Source of the DNA: Pseudonocardia autotrophica
GTDB taxonomy: Bacteria; Actinomycetota; Actinomycetes; Mycobacteriales; Pseudonocardiaceae
Length of the DNA stretch: 64,000 nucleotides
Assembly (NCBI RefSeq): GCF_003945385.1
Contig: NZ_AP018920.1
Coordinates: 2,294,001-2,358,000, forward strand
Direction: 5' to 3'
Part shown: piece by piece, positions 1 to 9,010 of the stretch
Layout of the letters: each line of letters opens with the position of its first letter
Numbering within the stretch: position 1 is the first letter of the stretch
Translations under genes and position numbers: made by a program
Notes under the pieces: model-generated
The model's input: the letters and a program-made list of their open reading frames with translations, nothing else
Told to the model about the DNA's origin: nothing
The model's database searches: none

Positions 1-1
1 C

Positions 2-3000
2 CGGCACGGGCTGCGCTGGTCGCGCGGGGACCGCGAGGCGCTGCGCGAGGCGTTGGCCCGGATCCGTTCGAGCGACGTGCCGGACCCGCTGCAGCCCGGG
101 ACCTGGTTCACCGTGCGCAGCACGACCGGTGGGTTCGGTCTCGTCCCGGGACGGGAGTCCGGGTGGCAGCCACCGGTGCGCGCCGCCGCGGGCGGCCGCA
201 GCGGGCCCGCCGACCTGCCGGACTTGGGTTCCGGGCGCGGAGCCCACGCTGCGCATCCGGCCGCGGTGGCGGGCGGGCACCTGCCCGGTGCGCAGGCGGG
301 TGCTCGCCCGGTCACCGCACCCGGGCGCGCCCCCGGTGGGGTGTCGCGTGCCGCACCGGGCGGCCGGGAAGCCCTGGAGCCGTTGGAGGTTCTGCGTCTG
401 GCGGGCGTCCCGGCCGGGATGCTCATCGGCCTGTACCGGACCGCCGGGGGCGCGGGGAGCCCGGCCGAGGTGCTGGCCTCGGTGATCATCGGGCTGCGGG
501 CCGAGGGGCACCCGGTGTCGGTGCTGGTCGGTGAGCTGGACCGGCTGCACGCCGCCGGGGTGCCGCTGCAGGTGCTGGCCGACGCGCTCACCGGGCTCCC
601 GCGGGCCGCGACGACGCCCTGGCGATTCGCGGGCGGGCTCGACCGGCTGCGAGCCGGGGGAGTCCCGGTGCGGGTCCGTGCCGACCTGGTGCGGGCCCTC
701 GGGGACGGTGCGCTGTCCCCGGCCGAGGCGGGCTGGGTGTTCGATGGCGTTCGCCGTCCGACCGGCATGACCGGGCGGCAGCTGGTCTCCCGGCTGGCCG
801 ACCGGGCCGGGGTGTCCTGGACCCGCGGGCAGCGCGAGCTGCTGCGGCAGGGACTGCGGCCCGGTGCGGCTGAGCAGCCCACGACGGGCGGTGCGGCACC
901 GGCGTCGGCCACGGCACCGGCGGAACGGGTGGCCCGCTCCGGCCCGGACCGTCCCCGGAGCCGGTGGACGACGACGGTGCTCGTCACCGGCGGGGTCCTG
1001 GTCGCGGGCGCCGTCGCGGCCGGCGTCAGCGCAGGTGCGGTGCCCGCCACGGCGCTGGCCGGGGTGCTGATGGTGCCCCCCGGCGTGCTCGCCCGACTCA
1101 CCCGGCTCGCCCGGAGCGTCCAGGGCTCAGCCCGCGCCGCGGCGGCCACGATCCGTACCGCGGTCGGCACGGCGGTCGGCACTGTCGCCGGTACAGCGGC
1201 GGGCAGGGTGGTCGGCGCCTTCGTCGGCGCGGCGGGCAGGGCCGGCACGGCGGGCGTTGCTGCGGCGGGCAGGGCCGTGGAGGCTGCCCCGGGGCGGCTG
1301 TCGCGCGGGGCCGGGAGTGCTCGGGTGCTGTCGGTGGTGGTGCTGGAGCACCTCGCGGTCGGAACGGGTCTCCGGCCGGTGCTCGGGGCCGGTCCGGCGA
1401 CGGCCGGGCTGTGGGAGCGCTGGCCGCTGGAGTGGACCCCGCAGTGGTGGGCGACGGTGGCCCGGGATCGGGTCGTCACCGGGGCGCGGCTCTGGAGACG
1501 GCTTGCGACGTGGGCGGGCGCCACGACCACCGGGCTGGTCTGGACGGCCGGGGGTTCCGGGGTGCTGCTCGGGACCGGCGGGACGCTGATCCAGACGCTG
1601 CCGGCTGCCGCGGGACTGGCCGCGTTTCAGATCCGCGGGACCTTCTACGCGTTCGAGTCGTGGCTGTCGCAGCAGCGGCGAGCGGCGACGGCGCGTGCGA
1701 TGTTGATCGCGGCGACGGTGACGGTGAACCTTCCCCAGCAGGTCCACGGAGCGCTCGACCTGGCCCGCACGGGCGTGGACCGGACGATCTCCGGCATGTT
1801 CGCGCTGGTCAGCGTCACCATCGTGACCTCGTTGAGCCGGACCGCGACCGACCTGTGGGACGACGGGAGCCGGCCGCGCGGTGCCGGGGCGGGCTGGGAG
1901 CGCGCGCTGGCCCGCGCCGACCTGGTGGGGGCCGCGACGATGGTCGCGGCGATCCCGGTGATGGTGTTCGCGGCGTTCACCCAGCCCGGCACGGTGCCGG
2001 AGGGGCCACTGTTCTGGCCCGTGGTGGCGACCTTCGCCGGGTTCGGCGGGCAGGCGATGCACACGCTGTGGACGTCGTGGCGGGCGTCCCGGTCCACCGG
2101 CTACGTCCCGTCGCCGCGGGTGGCCAGGGCGGTCGGCGTCGCCGGCGCAGGCTCGGTCGCGCTCTACGGGGCCCTGTATCTGGCCGGGGATCTGCCGGTG
2201 CTCATCGTGCTGGCCGGGGCGTTCACGGCGGTGGTGATCGCCGGGATGTGGCGCCGGGGCGGTGCGGGTGGGCCTCGGGCTCCACCGGTGACCGGGCGGG
2301 CCCACCGGTGGGCGGGCGTGCGGGACGTGGTCCGTGCGCTCGCGCGGGGAGCCGTCCCGGGGCCGCTGCTGCGCCGGCACCGGGCGCGGGTGTGGCTCCG
2401 GACGCGGTGGATCCGGACCGGAACGGTTCTCGACGATGCACGCGCCGCGGTGGCCGGGGCCGCGACGGTGTCGGCGGCGCAGGCGCCGGCCCGCGGATGG
2501 GTGCCGGGGCTGGGATGGCGGCTGGTCGAGGCGGGATTGTCACCGTCGGCGGCGGAGGCGGTGCTGGTTGCGCGCCTGCCCGGCCCGGCCGACACCGTCC
2601 GGGACGCACCGGCCGGGCCGGTGCCCGGTGGCGTGGTGCTTCCGGTCGAGGTCATCCGGGTGCTCGCCCGGCCCGGTCACACCGCCGCGGAGCTGGCCGA
2701 GGCGATCTCCGACGCGGTGTGGCGGCTGGGTGAGCAGGCGCGCCACGCCCAGGAGGCCGCCGGCTCCCGGCTCGTCGCGGCGCAGGAGCAGCAGCGGCGG
2801 CTGCTCGTGGCCGCGGCCAGGGCGGGACTGGGGCCGCACACGATCGCCCGTCTCACCGGTGCCGCGGTCCCGGACGGCGCCGCGGCCGGTGTGCTGCGGG
2901 CCGGTGTGCTGCGGGCCGGTCCCGGCCGCTGGATCGCTCGCGCCGCGGTCGTGCTGGGGGGCGCGGCCGCCGCGCTGCTGGTGGCGGCGGCACCGGCGGT

Positions 3001-6000
3001 CGCGGCCGGCGCCGCGGCGGCGTCGGGGGCCGGGTTCGCGATGTGGGGCGCCGCCGGCCTGGCCGCCACCGGTGTGCTGGGAGCGCTGCCCCGCGACCCG
3101 ACCGATCCGGCGGATCGGCTGGTGCTTCCCGGCGGGCCGGGCGACGACGACGTCGCGGGGCAGCTGTCGTTGCAGGCGGCGCTGGCGGTGGGTGTGGTGC
3201 ACGCGCCGCGGCTGGAGTCGGGGGCGTTGCCCGTGCGGCCGGGCGGGGCGCCGGTGCGGGTGGTCGACGACGCGACACTGCTGCTGGCACTGACAACACA
3301 GCAGACACAGCAGACACAGCAGACACAGCAGGCACCGCAGAGCCTGCGGGGTGCCGCGCGACTGGAGCTGGTGGACCGGTTGGTCCTGGCGGTGTGGGAC
3401 GGCGAGATCGTGCTGACCAGGGCACGGCTGGCCGAGATCTCCGGATACCTGCGTGACGGTTCGTTGTCGACGCTGTGGGTGCATGCGGCGCTGGCCTACG
3501 GCACCGACCGGGCCCGTGGCCGCCGCCGCGCCCAGGACGGTGCGCACGCGGCGGAGCTGCTTCGGCATTTCGAGGACGCCCGCAGGCGCAGGGCCGCACC
3601 GGTGGGTGCGCCGCACGGACACGAGCCGGATCTGCTGGGCGGCTACCGGCGTACGGAGCTGGGGCTGCGCGCGCACGGACAGCTGGTGACCGAGGACGGG
3701 CCGGTGCCCCACGGCCCGTTCAGCGAGGCGGTCGTCGCGGCGCTGGCCGGGTCACCGGTCCTGGCCCGGTTCGGGCGCGCGGAGCTGGCGGCCTGGGCGG
3801 GGCTGTCGCGCACCGAGCTCCCGGTCGAGTTGTGGCGCATGGTGCTGCTCGACGGGCTCGACGGGCGGGCCGTGGTGGCCGGGCGCTCCCGGAGCATCAC
3901 GATGACCGAGGGACTGGGATGGGTGCGGTCGTCGACCCTGCTGGCGATCGACGCCGACGTCGCGGCCGGGATACCCGCCGGGCGGCGGGACCGGTGGCTG
4001 CGGGGTGCGCTGGCCGGCTGGGACGGGACCGCACCGTCCGGGCCGCTGCCGGACGACCGGGACGCGTACGGGCGGGTCCTGGCCGGGCGGGTCGTCGAGG
4101 AGATCCTCGACAGGCGCCGCGGTGTGGCCGAGGCCGTCGAGCTGGTGGGGCTGCTCGGAGTCGATGTGCTCTGGCTGGCGGGGATCGTCCGCAGGCACCC
4201 GTGGCTGGGTACCGACGGCCGCTGGGTGTGGGAGCTCGACCCGGCTGTCGTGCGTGCCGGGTTCGTTCCTCGGGTCCGCGGGGGCCGGCTGGAACTCGTC
4301 GTCGACCGACCGGGCGGACCCGGCCTGGAGATCGTCGGTATGGCGTCGTCGAAGCGTGCCGGTGGCCGGGCGGTGACGGCGCTGGAGCGGCTCGGCGCGG
4401 TCAACGCCGGCTGGGCGGCTCCGCCGGACTGGGACGGCCCGGTGCACCCCACACCGGTGCTGCCCCTGGTGGCGACCGGGTGGGCCGACGGCGTCCACGG
4501 CGCTCCCCGACGGGTCACCGAAGATCTCTACCTCGTGCACTCCCGGCCGCTGCCCGGCACCCGGGCCGCGACGCAGGCCGGGATGGAGTTCGTGCTGCGT
4601 CGCGACCGCGACGGCCGGCACCGCCTCGACAACGCGTACGCCGGGCCGGCCACGGACCCGGCCCCCGGCGCCGCCGAGCGGGTCGGCGCCGAGGTCCGGG
4701 TGGTCAACGTGGCGGCCCGGGGCTCCGGGGTGCGGATCGGTCCCGAACTAGTCCTGACCGCGTTGCACCTGGCCGAGGGCACGTCGCGCCCCTTCCCCGA
4801 TCTGCGCGTGACCGGGGAGAGCGGGCCGGGACTGCCGGTCACCCGGGTGTACTCGCTGCGGCCCGAGCAGGCCCCGGCCCTGCTGCGGGCGGCCGGCCTC
4901 TCCGGACTCGAGGGCGTCGGCTACCGCGGCACCGTCGACGTGGCCCTGCTGGTCGTGCCCGGCCTGGCCGACCTGCACGGCCCCGGTGACGGACCGGAGA
5001 TCGTGGTCCCCGCCGCCGTCGCGCCGGCCGAGCACACCCCGGTCCTGCAGGTCGGCCGTTGGGGTGGGCAGCGCCGGATCCGGGTCGGGCCCTGGCGGGG
5101 GACCGGGCCGGGGGTGCCGACCGGTCCCGGTGACTCCGGTGGCCCGGTGTTGCACGGTGACCGCCTCGTCGGCATACACCTGTCCACCGACCCCTACGGC
5201 CCGGCGCGGGCGCTACCCGCACCGCTGCTCGCAGCGGCCGTGGCCCGGCTGGCCGAGGCACACCACGGCGGCGGACCTGCCGGCCGTGGGGTGGTCGTGA
5301 TGCGGTCCACCGCGTCCGCCGCCGACCGGTACGGCGAGGTGGCCGGCCCCGCGAGCCGGACGGAGGAGGACGGCCGGGCCGGACCGGGAGCCGACGCCGG
5401 GCGGGCAACGGTCGGTACCCTGCTCGGTGCCGTCGTCGGTGTCACAGCGGTGCTCGGCCCGGTGACGGCACTCGGCCTCGGCGGCGATGCGGCGCTGTTG
5501 TCGGAGCTCTCGTCAGCGCTGTCGTGGGTGCTGTCGTGGGTGCTGTCGTCGGCGATGACCGCCATCGGGGCGTCGGCGGTGGGCGTGCCGGCCTCGACGG
5601 CGGGATCGGTGGCGGCGTGGGCCGCCGGGGTGTCGTGGCCACAGGTGCTGGGAACCGCGGCGGGACCGGTGCTCGGCGCGGCGTGGGCGCTCTCCTACCG
5701 GTTCCGCGGCTGGGAACGCCCGCTCCGCCCGGTCGACCTGCTGCGTGTGCGCGCCGGTGTGCTCGTGCGGTCGTGGCTCCCGGACGTACGGACGGTGGTC
5801 GGCCTGGTGCTCTTCGGGTCGGTGTCGATGCTGGTCGGCCGGGGCCCGGGTGTCGTGCACGAGGTGGTCACGGGAGGGGATCTTCCGCTGTGGGCCGGAG
5901 CGGTCGTGGCCTCGGCGCTGACCGTCGTGGTGGCGTCGACCGCGGAGGCGGTCCGGTGGGTGGAGACCGCGGAGGCGGTCCGGTGGGTGGAGACCGCGGA

Positions 6001-7576
6001 GGCGGTCCGGACGGCGGAGGCGGCCCCGGTGCGGATCGCGCGGGTTCCGGTCGTGCCCGCGGCCGGAGCCGTACTGGCCGCGGTCGTGGGCGGGACGGTG
6101 CTCGGCACGGTGGTGACCGGTCCGTTCGCCGCGGCCGCGCTGGTCGGGATCGCCGCCCTGGTGACGGAGGTGACGCTGCACCGGGTGCGGCGCACGGCGG
6201 GCACCGCTCCCTCGGCGGTGACCGCCGCCCCGCCCGGACCCGCCGGGAGCGGCTCGCCGGCTGTGGACCCGGACGGTGCTGCGCGGCCGGTCCCGCCGGA
6301 GGTCGCGGGCACCGTGCTCGCCGATCGGTGGGCGTCGGTCGTGGCTGGTCGCGTCGTCCGCCGGGCGACGGCGGTCCTGCTGCTGTCGGCGGCGGCGATG
6401 TACGGGGTGTACATCTGGCAGCTGGCCCTGCACCTCACGGCGTACCTGGCCACGCCCGGGGCGGTGTACCCGGTCGACGGGTCGGTCCTGCAGTGGGTGG
6501 GCACGGCACTGCTGGTCCCCGGCTACACCGCGATCGCCGTGTTCTACCTGCGCACGGCGCTGGGGGCGGCAGGCCCTGGCCTGTCGGCGAGGCTGGTCGA
6601 GCGGGTCACGACACCATCGCTGCGGCAGCGGTTCGCCGAGCGGGTCGCGCTCGCGACGGTCGCGCAGGGCGGGTCGCTGGTGCTGCTCGTGCTCGCGGTC
6701 GGTGACGTCGTGGCGGCTCACCCGGCGCCGCTGCTGACCGGTGGGGTCCTCGGTGTCGTGGCCGCGGTGGTGGCGCTCAGGTGGTTCCGGTCGGCCGGTA
6801 CCGCGGTGGCGACCGCGTTGGCCCGGCACGCCACGGGGGCCGCGCTGGTGGGCACAGGCACTGTCGCGGCCGGGGCCGCGGCGTGGGCGGGCGCGGCACC
6901 GGCCGGGACCGCGGTGGCGGTCGGGGCCGGCCTGCTCACGGTCGGTGTCGGTGTCGGCGGGCTGACCGGTGCCGGGGTGCGCGCGCGTCACCCGGCACCC
7001 GATCTCGGGCGGTGGCTGCGCGCGCTGCCGCAGCTCCCGGTCGTACTGGCCCGGCGGCTGCTCACGACCCCGGCGGCACTGGCCGAGCTGAGGGTCGCGA
7101 TCGGGAACCACGTCCGGTTCCGCCGGACCAGCGAGGCGGTGCTCCCGTTGCCGTACCGGCCCACCGACGTCTGGTACGACGTAGTCGCCGCCGGTGACCG
7201 CTACGTCGTGCACTCCGGTCTGCTCGTCGACACGGTCCGGCTCTGGCGGGACTGGGAGCGTCTGGCGGTCCTGCGGCAGCTGCCCGCCGACCTGACGCGG
7301 GAACGTCACCGGGCGGTGACCGCCGCGCACGCGGCCGGGCTGACCGTTCGTGAGATCGCCCGGCTGTTCGGGTCGTCGTCGGCCACGGTGCGGCACCTGC
7401 TGCGGCACCCGGCCCGGGTCGTGGCCCGCCCGGCGATGCCCGGCCCGGTCCGCCGGGTCGCCCGGGCCGTGCTGGTGCTCGGGGTCGCGGCCGGTCTGCT
7501 GTTCGTCTCGGCGCCGCCGGCGGTCGCGCCCGACCCGGGCGGCGTGCCGCACCGGATCGACGGGAACGGCGGGTGA
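2..7576 (+). CDS. Giant multi-pass membrane protein with embedded trypsin-like protease domain (5' end outside window)
   Basis: The reading frame is open from the window edge with coding-like sequence, so the gene starts upstream; a TTG at 53 has no ribosome site and is unlikely to be the start. Numbering from 53 gives 2,507 residues. Hydrophobic clusters lie at about 306-345, 490-735, 964-1013, 1786-2040 and 2100-2330, suggesting 20 or more membrane segments. An S1 trypsin-like domain at about 1545-1740 has LTALH (His1572), TVDVALLV (Asp1629) and GDSGGP (Ser1695), a complete apparent triad. Residues 2422-2450 (REIARLFGSSSATVRHLL) look like a helix-turn-helix, followed by a final membrane segment near 2478-2498. 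The rest is unrecognised. The stop lies 9 bp from the stop of the convergent AraC-type gene. The protease fold is seen; substrate and role are unknown. Confidence 0.85.
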   Translation, partial: RHGLRWSRGDREALREALARIRSSDVPDPLQPGTWFTVRSTTGGFGLVPGRESGWQPPVRAAAGGRSGPADLPDLGSGRGAHAAHPAAVAGGHLPGAQAGARPVTAPGRAPGGVSRAAPGGREALEPLEVLRLAGVPAGMLIGLYRTAGGAGSPAEVLASVIIGLRAEGHPVSVLVGELDRLHAAGVPLQVLADALTGLPRAATTPWRFAGGLDRLRAGGVPVRVRADLVRALGDGALSPAEAGWVFDGVRRPTGMTGRQLVSRLADRAGVSWTRGQRELLRQGLRPGAAEQPTTGGAAPASATAPAERVARSGPDRPRSRWTTTVLVTGGVLVAGAVAAGVSAGAVPATALAGVLMVPPGVLARLTRLARSVQGSARAAAATIRTAVGTAVGTVAGTAAGRVVGAFVGAAGRAGTAGVAAAGRAVEAAPGRLSRGAGSARVLSVVVLEHLAVGTGLRPVLGAGPATAGLWERWPLEWTPQWWATVARDRVVTGARLWRRLATWAGATTTGLVWTAGGSGVLLGTGGTLIQTLPAAAGLAAFQIRGTFYAFESWLSQQRRAATARAMLIAATVTVNLPQQVHGALDLARTGVDRTISGMFALVSVTIVTSLSRTATDLWDDGSRPRGAGAGWERALARADLVGAATMVAAIPVMVFAAFTQPGTVPEGPLFWPVVATFAGFGGQAMHTLWTSWRASRSTGYVPSPRVARAVGVAGAGSVALYGALYLAGDLPVLIVLAGAFTAVVIAGMWRRGGAGGPRAPPVTGRAHRWAGVRDVVRALARGAVPGPLLRRHRARVWLRTRWIRTGTVLDDARAAVAGAATVSAAQAPARGWVPGLGWRLVEAGLSPSAAEAVLVARLPGPADTVRDAPAGPVPGGVVLPVEVIRVLARPGHTAAELAEAISDAVWRLGEQARHAQEAAGSRLVAAQEQQRRLLVAAARAGLGPHTIARLTGAAVPDGAAAGVLRAGVLRAGPGRWIARAAVVLGGAAAALLVAAAPAVAAGAAAASGAGFAMWGAAGLAATGVLGALPRDPTDPADRLVLPGGPGDDDVAGQLSLQAALAVGVVHAPRLESGALPVRPGGAPVRVVDDATLLLALTTQQTQQTQQTQQAPQSLRGAARLELVDRLVLAVWDGEIVLTRARLAEISGYLRDGSLSTLWVHAALAYGTDRARGRRRAQDGAHAAELLRHFEDARRRRAAPVGAPHGHEPDLLGGYRRTELGLRAHGQLVTEDGPVPHGPFSEAVVAALAGSPVLARFGRAELAAWAGLSRTELPVELWRMVLLDGLDGRAVVAGRSRSITMTEGLGWVRSSTLLAIDADVAAGIPAGRRDRWLRGALAGWDGTAPSGPLPDDRDAYGRVLAGRVVEEILDRRRGVAEAVELVGLLGVDVLWLAGIVRRHPWLGTDGRWVWELDPAVVRAGFVPRVRGGRLELVVDRPGGPGLEIVGMASSKRAGGRAVTALERLGAVNAGWAAPPDWDGPVHPTPVLPLVATGWADGVHGAPRRVTEDLYLVHSRPLPGTRAATQAGMEFVLRRDRDGRHRLDNAYAGPATDPAPGAAERVGAEVRVVNVAARGSGVRIGPELVLTALHLAEGTSRPFPDLRVTGESGPGLPVTRVYSLRPEQAPALLRAAGLSGLEGVGYRGTVDVALLVVPGLADLHGPGDGPEIVVPAAVAPAEHTPVLQVGRWGGQRRIRVGPWRGTGPGVPTGPGDSGGPVLHGDRLVGIHLSTDPYGPARALPAPLLAAAVARLAEAHHGGGPAGRGVVVMRSTASAADRYGEVAGPASRTEEDGRAGPGADAGRATVGTLLGAVVGVTAVLGPVTALGLGGDAALLSELSSALSWVLSWVLSSAMTAIGASAVGVPASTAGSVAAWAAGVSWPQVLGTAAGPVLGAAWALSYRFRGWERPLRPVDLLRVRAGVLVRSWLPDVRTVVGLVLFGSVSMLVGRGPGVVHEVVTGGDLPLWAGAVVASALTVVVASTAEAVRWVETAEAVRWVETAEAVRTAEAAPVRIARVPVVPAAGAVLAAVVGGTVLGTVVTGPFAAAALVGIAALVTEVTLHRVRRTAGTAPSAVTAAPPGPAGSGSPAVDPDGAARPVPPEVAGTVLADRWASVVAGRVVRRATAVLLLSAAAMYGVYIWQLALHLTAYLATPGAVYPVDGSVLQWVGTALLVPGYTAIAVFYLRTALGAAGPGLSARLVERVTTPSLRQRFAERVALATVAQGGSLVLLVLAVGDVVAAHPAPLLTGGVLGVVAAVVALRWFRSAGTAVATALARHATGAALVGTGTVAAGAAAWAGAAPAGTAVAVGAGLLTVGVGVGGLTGAGVRARHPAPDLGRWLRALPQLPVVLARRLLTTPAALAELRVAIGNHVRFRRTSEAVLPLPYRPTDVWYDVVAAGDRYVVHSGLLVDTVRLWRDWERLAVLRQLPADLTRERHRAVTAAHAAGLTVREIARLFGSSSATVRHLLRHPARVVARPAMPGPVRRVARAVLVLGVAAGLLFVSAPPAVAPDPGGVPHRIDGNGG
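3294..3339 (+). repeat. Tandem 9-bp repeat encoding Gln-Thr-Gln tract in giant gene
   Basis: A 9-bp unit (acacagcag) repeats about four times in frame and encodes a QTQQTQQ-type tract near residues 1083-1095 of the giant membrane protein. It sits between globular-looking segments, so it is probably a flexible linker and a likely site of copy-number variation between strains. Confidence 0.8.
5938..6010 (+). repeat. 27-bp tandem repeat inside giant gene
   Basis: A 27-bp unit occurs as two perfect copies (5938-5964, 5965-5991) plus a 19-bp partial copy. It encodes a nine-residue ETAEAVRWV repeat between membrane segments of the giant protein. Perfect copies indicate recent duplication. Confidence 0.85.
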
Positions 7577-7585
7577 GCGCCCCGG

Positions 7586-8524
7586 TCAGCGGCGGACGTC
7601 GCGCGGCGGGCAGCCGAAACGCTGCCGGAACGCGTGGCTGAACGCGCTGGGGGAGGTGAAGCCGACCGAGTGCGCGATCGAGGCGATGGTCCGCCCGGCG
7701 AAGCGTGGGCTCGCCAGCCTGGACCGTGCCAGGTCGAGCCGCTCGTTGCGGATCAGGTCGATGGCGGTCGTCCCCCGGCGGGCGAGCACGGCCTGGATGT
7801 GCCGGCGTGACCAGCCCAGTGCCACGGCCAGCGAGCGGACGGTGAGCTGGGGATCCGTCGCGTGCTCGCGGACGTAGCGCAGCACCTGCTCGTGGATCAG
7901 GTCGGTACCGGCCGCGTCCACCGGCTGGGGGTCCCCGCTCAGGCCCCGGCAGATGAGGTCGGTCGCGTGCTCGCAGGCCGTGTCGAAGTCGGCCGCTGTC
8001 AGCGAGTCGCGCTGCCGGACCAGCCCGACGAGGAGGTCGCGGCCGACCTTCGCGATGCCGCTGTCGGATCGGATGATGCCGGCGGCGACGGGCAGGCCGA
8101 ACCGGTGCTCGACGCGCTCGTACGGCACGATCATGGACAGGGCCACCGAGCCGTCGCCGTGCGCGAAGCTGAGCCGCTGGTCGATCGGCACCATGGCGAT
8201 CGACCCCGGGGCGAGGGTCGTGGCGCCGGGCTCGTCCTCACCGAGGTAGAGCGATCCCCGGAGCGGGACGACGAACTCGAACACCCCGCGTGGGTCCGCC
8301 CGGACGTGACGGCGGTGCCGGGTCAGGCGCTCGGTGTCCGCCCGCCAGCTGACCAGCTGGTACCGCGACGTCTGCTGCCGGGTGACCGCACCGTTGTAGT
8401 GGTCCGTGCCGAGGCCGACGTCGATCGCGCCGTGCACGTGATTGCACCACTCGCGCCACGCGTCCTTCTCGGCCCGCTGCCGCCGGCGGTCGGTGCTGGT
8501 GGTCAGGCTGTCGATCCGGTACAT
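7586..8524 (-). CDS. AraC-family transcriptional regulator
   Basis: This 312-residue protein has an N-terminal ligand/oligomerisation region of the AraC_binding_2 kind and a C-terminal double helix-turn-helix at about residues 205-312 (SLAVALGWSRRHIQAVL, then TIASIAHSVGFTSPSAFSHAFRQRFG). The ATG at 8524 is chosen because GGGGGTGG precedes it at normal spacing; an upstream in-frame ATG at 8674 lacks one. It converges on the giant protease gene and diverges from the MinD-like pair, so either could be its target. A 21-bp-phased direct repeat at 8777-8813, between it and the first ATPase gene, is a candidate binding site. The inducer is unknown. Confidence 0.9.
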   Translation of the reverse strand: MYRIDSLTTSTDRRRQRAEKDAWREWCNHVHGAIDVGLGTDHYNGAVTRQQTSRYQLVSWRADTERLTRHRRHVRADPRGVFEFVVPLRGSLYLGEDEPGATTLAPGSIAMVPIDQRLSFAHGDGSVALSMIVPYERVEHRFGLPVAAGIIRSDSGIAKVGRDLLVGLVRQRDSLTAADFDTACEHATDLICRGLSGDPQPVDAAGTDLIHEQVLRYVREHATDPQLTVRSLAVALGWSRRHIQAVLARRGTTAIDLIRNERLDLARSRLASPRFAGRTIASIAHSVGFTSPSAFSHAFRQRFGCPPRDVRR

Positions 8525-9010
8525 CGGTCCCACCCCCACAGGTAGCAGCCGCCGGACGGCGGTGGCCGGCTCCCGGACGCCGGCGCGCGGACGCTGCCCG
8601 GATGCGCCGGAGTGCCGGTGATCACGGCGATCGTAGCCAGCATCCTGAATGCTTCGAACCCGTCCAAAGTTCACGACGGCCCCATCCGGCAGGGGCCGGC
8701 GCGGGCGGTCCGACGGGTACCCCGGCCGGGCTCGTCGACGGCGTCGCCACCGGGTGGATCACCGAGCCGATCCGTGCAGTGCGCATTCGCGCCAGTCCAC
8801 TGCGCACCGGCGCAAGACAACGGGCCGTCCGCGCTGTTTCGCTCGGCAATACACCGGGTGGCGGCGGATCGGGGGACGAGCCGCCTGCCGTGCGGTGCAC
8901 GGGGACCTGTCCGCCGCGGGACGCCACCGCCGGCGGCTGCGCCGTGCACGGCGCACCGGCACGGAGGGCTCGCCGCGACGGCCGGGGATCACGATGGGGG
9001 AGGACCGATC
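8525..9010. other. Divergent intergenic region between araC-type gene and MinD-like gene
   Basis: No gene with a ribosome binding site is visible here; frames running through it lack coding character. It must hold the promoters of both divergent genes. The one clear element is the imperfect direct repeat at 8777-8813. A GGGGGAGG ribosome site at 8996-9003 serves the ATPase gene. Confidence 0.6.
8777..8813 (+). promoter_or_regulatory. Candidate AraC-type operator: two 16-nt direct repeats, 21 bp apart
   Basis: CAGTGCGCATTCGCGC (8777-8792) and CACTGCGCACCGGCGC (8798-8813) agree at 12 of 16 positions and start exactly 21 bp apart, two helical turns. AraC-family proteins typically bind such phased direct repeats. 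Assignment to the adjacent regulator is inference. Confidence 0.45.

Noticed and set aside
5513..7552. A 679-codon open frame on the minus strand inside the giant membrane-protein gene
   Set aside because: It is rich in Arg, His, Gln and Pro, the usual antisense shadow of GC-rich coding DNA; no ribosome site or domain was seen, while the plus strand has clear domains.
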